NCBI RefSeq assembly: GCF_004522105.1
Contig: NZ_SPUJ01000001.1
Location: 806,001 to 870,000, forward strand
Source: Nocardioides sp. 1609
Lineage (GTDB): Bacteria; Actinomycetota; Actinomycetes; Propionibacteriales; Nocardioidaceae
Length of the DNA: 64,000 nucleotides
Reading direction: 5' to 3'
The notes beneath the pieces are model-generated. The model ran no database searches, had not been told where the DNA came from, and saw nothing but the letters and a program-made list of their open reading frames with translations. Position numbers and translations under genes: made by a program. Shown in pieces: positions 61,323 to 64,000 of the stretch; the first letter of the stretch is position 1, and the number at the start of each line of letters is the position of its first letter.

Positions 61323-62168
61323 TCACGCCCGACGGGCTGACCAAGCTGTCCGTGAGCCGCGAACACGTAGGCGGCCTTCGAGTTGCTCCAGACTCGTTGG
61401 ACCGTCGGGCTGAAGGAGGGCGTCCAGCGCTTCAAGGTCGGCCGCGACGAGCAGGTCAGAGACGTACGGCCGGACGCGTTCGAGATAGCGACGCGCAAAC
61501 TCGGCTGTCGAGCGTTGGTCGTCTGGCACTTGATCTACGACGAAGGTGCGGCGTTCGGTGATCGCGAACCCTGTCCGCTCTAGATGTTCGGTCCAGTCGG
61601 GGTGCGCCGCTTGGCCGGAGGGTAGTCGGCGCAAGAAAGCATGGATGCGCTTCTCCAGGGTCGGGTCGGGGAGAAAGGTAGGAGGTGTGTCCATCTCAAC
61701 GACAATGAGGACGCCTTCATCTTCGAGCGCCAGGGCGAGGCGCCCCAGAACGGCGTCGGCATCAACCTCGTGAAGCACGGACGACGCCCAAATGACGTCG
61801 AACAGGCCCAGATCTGGCCACGGCTGCTCAATGTCAACCTGGACGGCGGCAACTCGCTTGTCGAGCCCGTGTCTAGCGGCTCGTTCACGCACCTTGGCAA
61901 GCATCTCGACAGATACATCGATCGCTACCACCGACGACTCCGGAAAGGTCTCAGCCAAGGCAACGGTAGAAGCGCCGATCCCGCTGCCCACATCCGCAAC
62001 CCGTCGTGCGTCGGTGATGCTCCCGACCCATTCGGTCGCTTCCGCCAGGAAAGACTGCATGACGATTGCGTCCAGCTCGAGCAAGCGCACGAGGCCGGCG
62101 CCGTGTCCGTGATCGTGTCCGTGGGCATGTCCGGGGTGCGAGGTAGTGCGACGGTCGGCAGAGTTCAT
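61323..62168 (-). CDS. class I SAM-dependent methyltransferase with His-rich N-terminus
   Basis: A 281-aa small-molecule methyltransferase; ATG 62168 (MNSADRRTTSHPGHAHGHDH) is preferred over 62207. SAM-binding motif I is VADVGSGIGASTVALAETFP, motif II VVAIDVSVEMLAKV (acidic Asp for the ribose), and post-motif LGLFDVIWASSVLHEVD. Residues about 12-24 are a His/Gly run (HAHGHDHGHG), a likely metal-binding tag. It is divergent from an XRE-cupin regulator and upstream of an efflux gene. Confidence 0.87.
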   Translation of the reverse strand: MNSADRRTTSHPGHAHGHDHGHGAGLVRLLELDAIVMQSFLAEATEWVGSITDARRVADVGSGIGASTVALAETFPESSVVAIDVSVEMLAKVRERAARHGLDKRVAAVQVDIEQPWPDLGLFDVIWASSVLHEVDADAVLGRLALALEDEGVLIVVEMDTPPTFLPDPTLEKRIHAFLRRLPSGQAAHPDWTEHLERTGFAITERRTFVVDQVPDDQRSTAEFARRYLERVRPYVSDLLVAADLEALDALLQPDGPTSLEQLEGRLRVRGSRTAWSARRA

Positions 62169-62208
62169 ACCTTCACCGTAGTGCTGTCTTGCCAGAATGG
62201 GATACACT

Positions 62209-62225
62209 CTTGCTCATGGAGCAAG
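62209..62225. promoter_or_regulatory. inverted repeat centred on the XRE-cupin start codon
   Basis: CTTGCTC and GAGCAAG form a perfect 7-bp inverted repeat around the ATG start codon at 62216. A TACACT (62203-62208) just upstream resembles a minus-10 box. Binding here by the regulator would block its own expression; the divergent methyltransferase promoter is within 50 bases. Confidence 0.5.
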
Positions 62226-62800
62226 AAGTGGACCTGGACTCCCTCATTCGTCGTCGCATCCGTGCGCTGCGGACCAGCCGAGGTTGGACCCTGGACGCGA
62301 TGTCAACTCGCAGCTCCATCAGTCCGTCCAACCTCAGCCGGATAGAGACGGGCAATCGCCGCATCGCCGTGGATCAGCTGATCCCCATCGCGCGGGCTCT
62401 CGGAGTCACCGTTGACGACCTCGTAGCCGGCGACGACGACGAGGACGTAATCATTCGACCCGAGAAGGACCAGCAGTCGGGGCGCACCATCTGGGCTCTA
62501 GCCAGGGGCCAAGGGCCCCAAGAGATGTCGGTAGCGAAGATGCGGATCGAAGGTCCCGTGAAGTCAACCGACGACATGGGAGTCCACCCCGGCAGAGACT
62601 GGCTGCTCGTCCTCTCCGGAACCGCACTCCTACATCTGGGAGGCAGACGAATTCCCATCGAAGCAGGGAACGCAGCCGAGTTCTCCACCATGACCCCCCA
62701 TGCCATCGGCGCCCTTGATGGCCCTGTTGAAATACTCGCCATCTGGTCTAAGGACAGTCACAAGGCGCACGCTGTTCCAACGGACTCGCGGCGGCGATAG
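62216..62800 (+). CDS. XRE-family regulator with cupin domain
   Basis: A 194-aa regulator from ATG 62216. The HTH (about 10-65) reads IRRRIRALRTSRGWTLDAMS, SSISPSNLSRIETGNRRIAV, LIPIARALGVTVDDLV. A C-terminal cupin (about 115-185) has GVHPGRDWLLVLSGTALLHL and FSTMTPHAIGALDGPVEILA. Such proteins sense small molecules. It is divergent from the methyltransferase-efflux pair, which it probably controls. Confidence 0.92.
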   Translation: MEQEVDLDSLIRRRIRALRTSRGWTLDAMSTRSSISPSNLSRIETGNRRIAVDQLIPIARALGVTVDDLVAGDDDEDVIIRPEKDQQSGRTIWALARGQGPQEMSVAKMRIEGPVKSTDDMGVHPGRDWLLVLSGTALLHLGGRRIPIEAGNAAEFSTMTPHAIGALDGPVEILAIWSKDSHKAHAVPTDSRRR

Positions 62801-63179
62801 TCACTCGTTGTGCCATTCCAGGATCGACTCAAGGTCGATTTGCGGTCGCGAAACGTGCCCCTTGGCTCCCATCGGAAGGGGCCTGCGGTGCCTGACAAAT
62901 CCGACTGGCTGCAACTAGGCGATCGACCGGTACCCACTGGCATGTCCCCACATGACCTCGTTGTACGTAGTGGGGCGATTCGTTGCTTGGCAACGATCGC
63001 GCGCGGGGTCATCGTGACGTCGAGGCAACACCGAACCACTTCGCTGGATGGCTAGACCCGAGACGAAGTCGAGAAGGGTAGGACTCTGAGTCCCTGGTAG
63101 AGGACGGCCTGGCTGCCTCGGAACGCACGAGTGACACTGGTAGCGGTTACCAGGCAGGCGGACGAGAGGACGTGCGGTG
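62801..63179. other. intergenic, no supported gene
   Basis: About 380 bases between two plus-strand regulators. I see no gene or hairpin. It should contain the promoter of the last gene. Confidence 0.35.
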
Positions 63180-64000
63180 ATGCAGGAACGAAACGCGCTA
63201 GGCGAATTCTTGCGCTCTCGCCGCGAGCGCCTGCGCCCCCAAGACGTGGGCATGCCTGCGCACGGCCGCCGTCGCACGCCAGGTCTGCGACGCGAGGAGG
63301 TCGCAACTCTGGCCATGCTGTCCCCCGACTACTACTCGCGACTCGAGCAGGGCCGCGTCCGTACACCGTCGGAGTCTGCGCTGAATAGCCTGGCCCGCGC
63401 CCTGCGACTCACCGGCGACGAGGTCGAGCACTTGTTCCGCTTGTCCGGCCAGCGTCCCCCAGAGCCGCACACGCCACGGTCATATGTCGACCCCGCCATG
63501 AGTTACCTCCTCGATGTCCTCGACGGTGCCGCAGCCGGTACGCCAGCCCAGGTGGCAGACGACCTCCTCACCGTTGTCGCGCAAAACAGGACTGCGCAGG
63601 CCCTGCTCGGCACTTGGGTCGGGCTTCCTCGTTTCGAGTCCAACGTGACGTGGCGTTGGTTTGCCGACCCGTCCTCCCGAGCGCTCAACGACCCCACCGA
63701 GCACGAGGAGATTGGGCGAACCTACGCCGCCGACCTTCGCGCTGGGCTCGGTCAACGTTCGGCGCGAGACGTCCACGCTCAGGCTCTAGTCGATGACCTA
63801 CTCAAGCGCAGCGAGGAGTTTCGTCGCGTGTGGGAGGAGCAGGCGGTCGCGGCGCTCAGTTCGACGCCCAAGCTAATCCACCACCCTGTCGTCGGCGACC
63901 TGGACCTACAGTGCGACGTCGTCCTGAGCCCAGCAACGGGTCATCGATTGATCATCTTCAGGTCGCGCGTCGGTTCCGATGCCATCGACAAGCTCGGCTT
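63180..64000 (+). CDS. XRE-family regulator with MmyB-like ligand domain (runs off the window)
   Basis: ATG 63180 opens a frame with no stop before the window end, at least 273 aa. The HTH is LGEFLRSRRERLRPQDVGMP, RTPGLRREEVATLAMLSPDY, YSRLEQGRVRTPSESALNSL. The MmyB-like domain follows with LTVVAQNRTAQALLGTWVG, RWFADPSSRALND, RSEEFRRVWEEQAVAALSS, KLIHHPVVGDLDLQCDVVLS. Only the last residues are missing. It is a paralogue of the regulator at 58140, sharing the domain order but with modest identity. Confidence 0.9.
   Translation, partial: MQERNALGEFLRSRRERLRPQDVGMPAHGRRRTPGLRREEVATLAMLSPDYYSRLEQGRVRTPSESALNSLARALRLTGDEVEHLFRLSGQRPPEPHTPRSYVDPAMSYLLDVLDGAAAGTPAQVADDLLTVVAQNRTAQALLGTWVGLPRFESNVTWRWFADPSSRALNDPTEHEEIGRTYAADLRAGLGQRSARDVHAQALVDDLLKRSEEFRRVWEEQAVAALSSTPKLIHHPVVGDLDLQCDVVLSPATGHRLIIFRSRVGSDAIDKLG

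Overview
The window is high-GC DNA from an actinobacterium. The evidence is an Lsr2 nucleoid protein, a mycothiol-dependent-isomerase-fold protein, two helix-turn-helix regulators with the MmyB-type ligand domain typical of Actinomycetota, an Excalibur-SNase secreted nuclease, and frequent GTG starts. A Nocardioides-like (Propionibacteriales) host is my guess; no rRNA or tRNA gene is present to test it. The window looks like accessory chromosome: defence genes, decayed insertion sequences, frameshifted genes and several catabolic cassettes.

Region 1 (1-13.2 kb) is sparse and decayed. It holds an OLD-type ATPase/TOPRIM nuclease, a secreted Excalibur-thermonuclease, a secreted hypothetical protein, an intact BmpA/Med-type lipoprotein whose partner ABC ATPase survives only as a stop-riddled remnant, an AlbA_2 (Schlafen-type) protein, and fragments of an IS481 transposase, a SnoaL-like gene and a maleylpyruvate isomerase-fold gene.

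Region 2 (13.2-28.7 kb) is a defence and DNA-modification island. It contains a 705-aa unknown protein translationally coupled to a GIY-YIG nuclease, Lsr2, a beta-class DNA methyltransferase with a four-cysteine insertion, three small XRE regulators, and a tightly overlapping five-gene operon (21.3-28.0 kb): two D12-class adenine methyltransferases, a 260-aa unknown protein, a McrB-like AAA+ motor and a PD-(D/E)XK protein. That operon has the architecture of the LlaJI/BsuMI restriction systems, but with two adenine methyltransferases in place of the two cytosine-5 enzymes. It is the best candidate for an under-described system. A divergent XRE regulator and a perfect inverted repeat at its promoter suggest controller-type regulation. 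No integrase or conjugation gene is visible.

Region 3 (28.7-31.4 kb) is debris with a frameshifted PIN-domain gene.

Region 4 (31.4-47.2 kb) is catabolic. A four-gene operon (MaoC-like hydratase, acyl-CoA dehydrogenase, class III CoA-transferase, CitE-like lyase) with a divergent LysR gene matches the itaconate-degradation cluster of Pseudomonas aeruginosa. It is followed by an MHS-type permease, M20 and M19 peptidases, a CapA-like phosphoesterase, an IclR regulator, an alpha/beta hydrolase, an Old Yellow Enzyme, a quinone-reductase-like MDR protein, and an alanine dehydrogenase/Lrp divergent pair. A shared 14-nt motif upstream of two of the transcription units may be the IclR site.

Region 5 (47.5-49.2 kb) is a graveyard of IS3, alcohol dehydrogenase, IS110 and RidA fragments. 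Region 6 (49.2-53.1 kb) is a three-subunit periplasmic-type molybdenum hydroxylase (PaoABC-like). Region 7 (53.5-64 kb) has an IS256 remnant, a TetR regulator with a double palindromic operator, a TetX-like flavin monooxygenase, two DHA2 efflux pumps, a SnoaL protein, a VOC protein, a His-rich SAM methyltransferase, an XRE-cupin regulator and two XRE/MmyB regulators, the last running off the window end.
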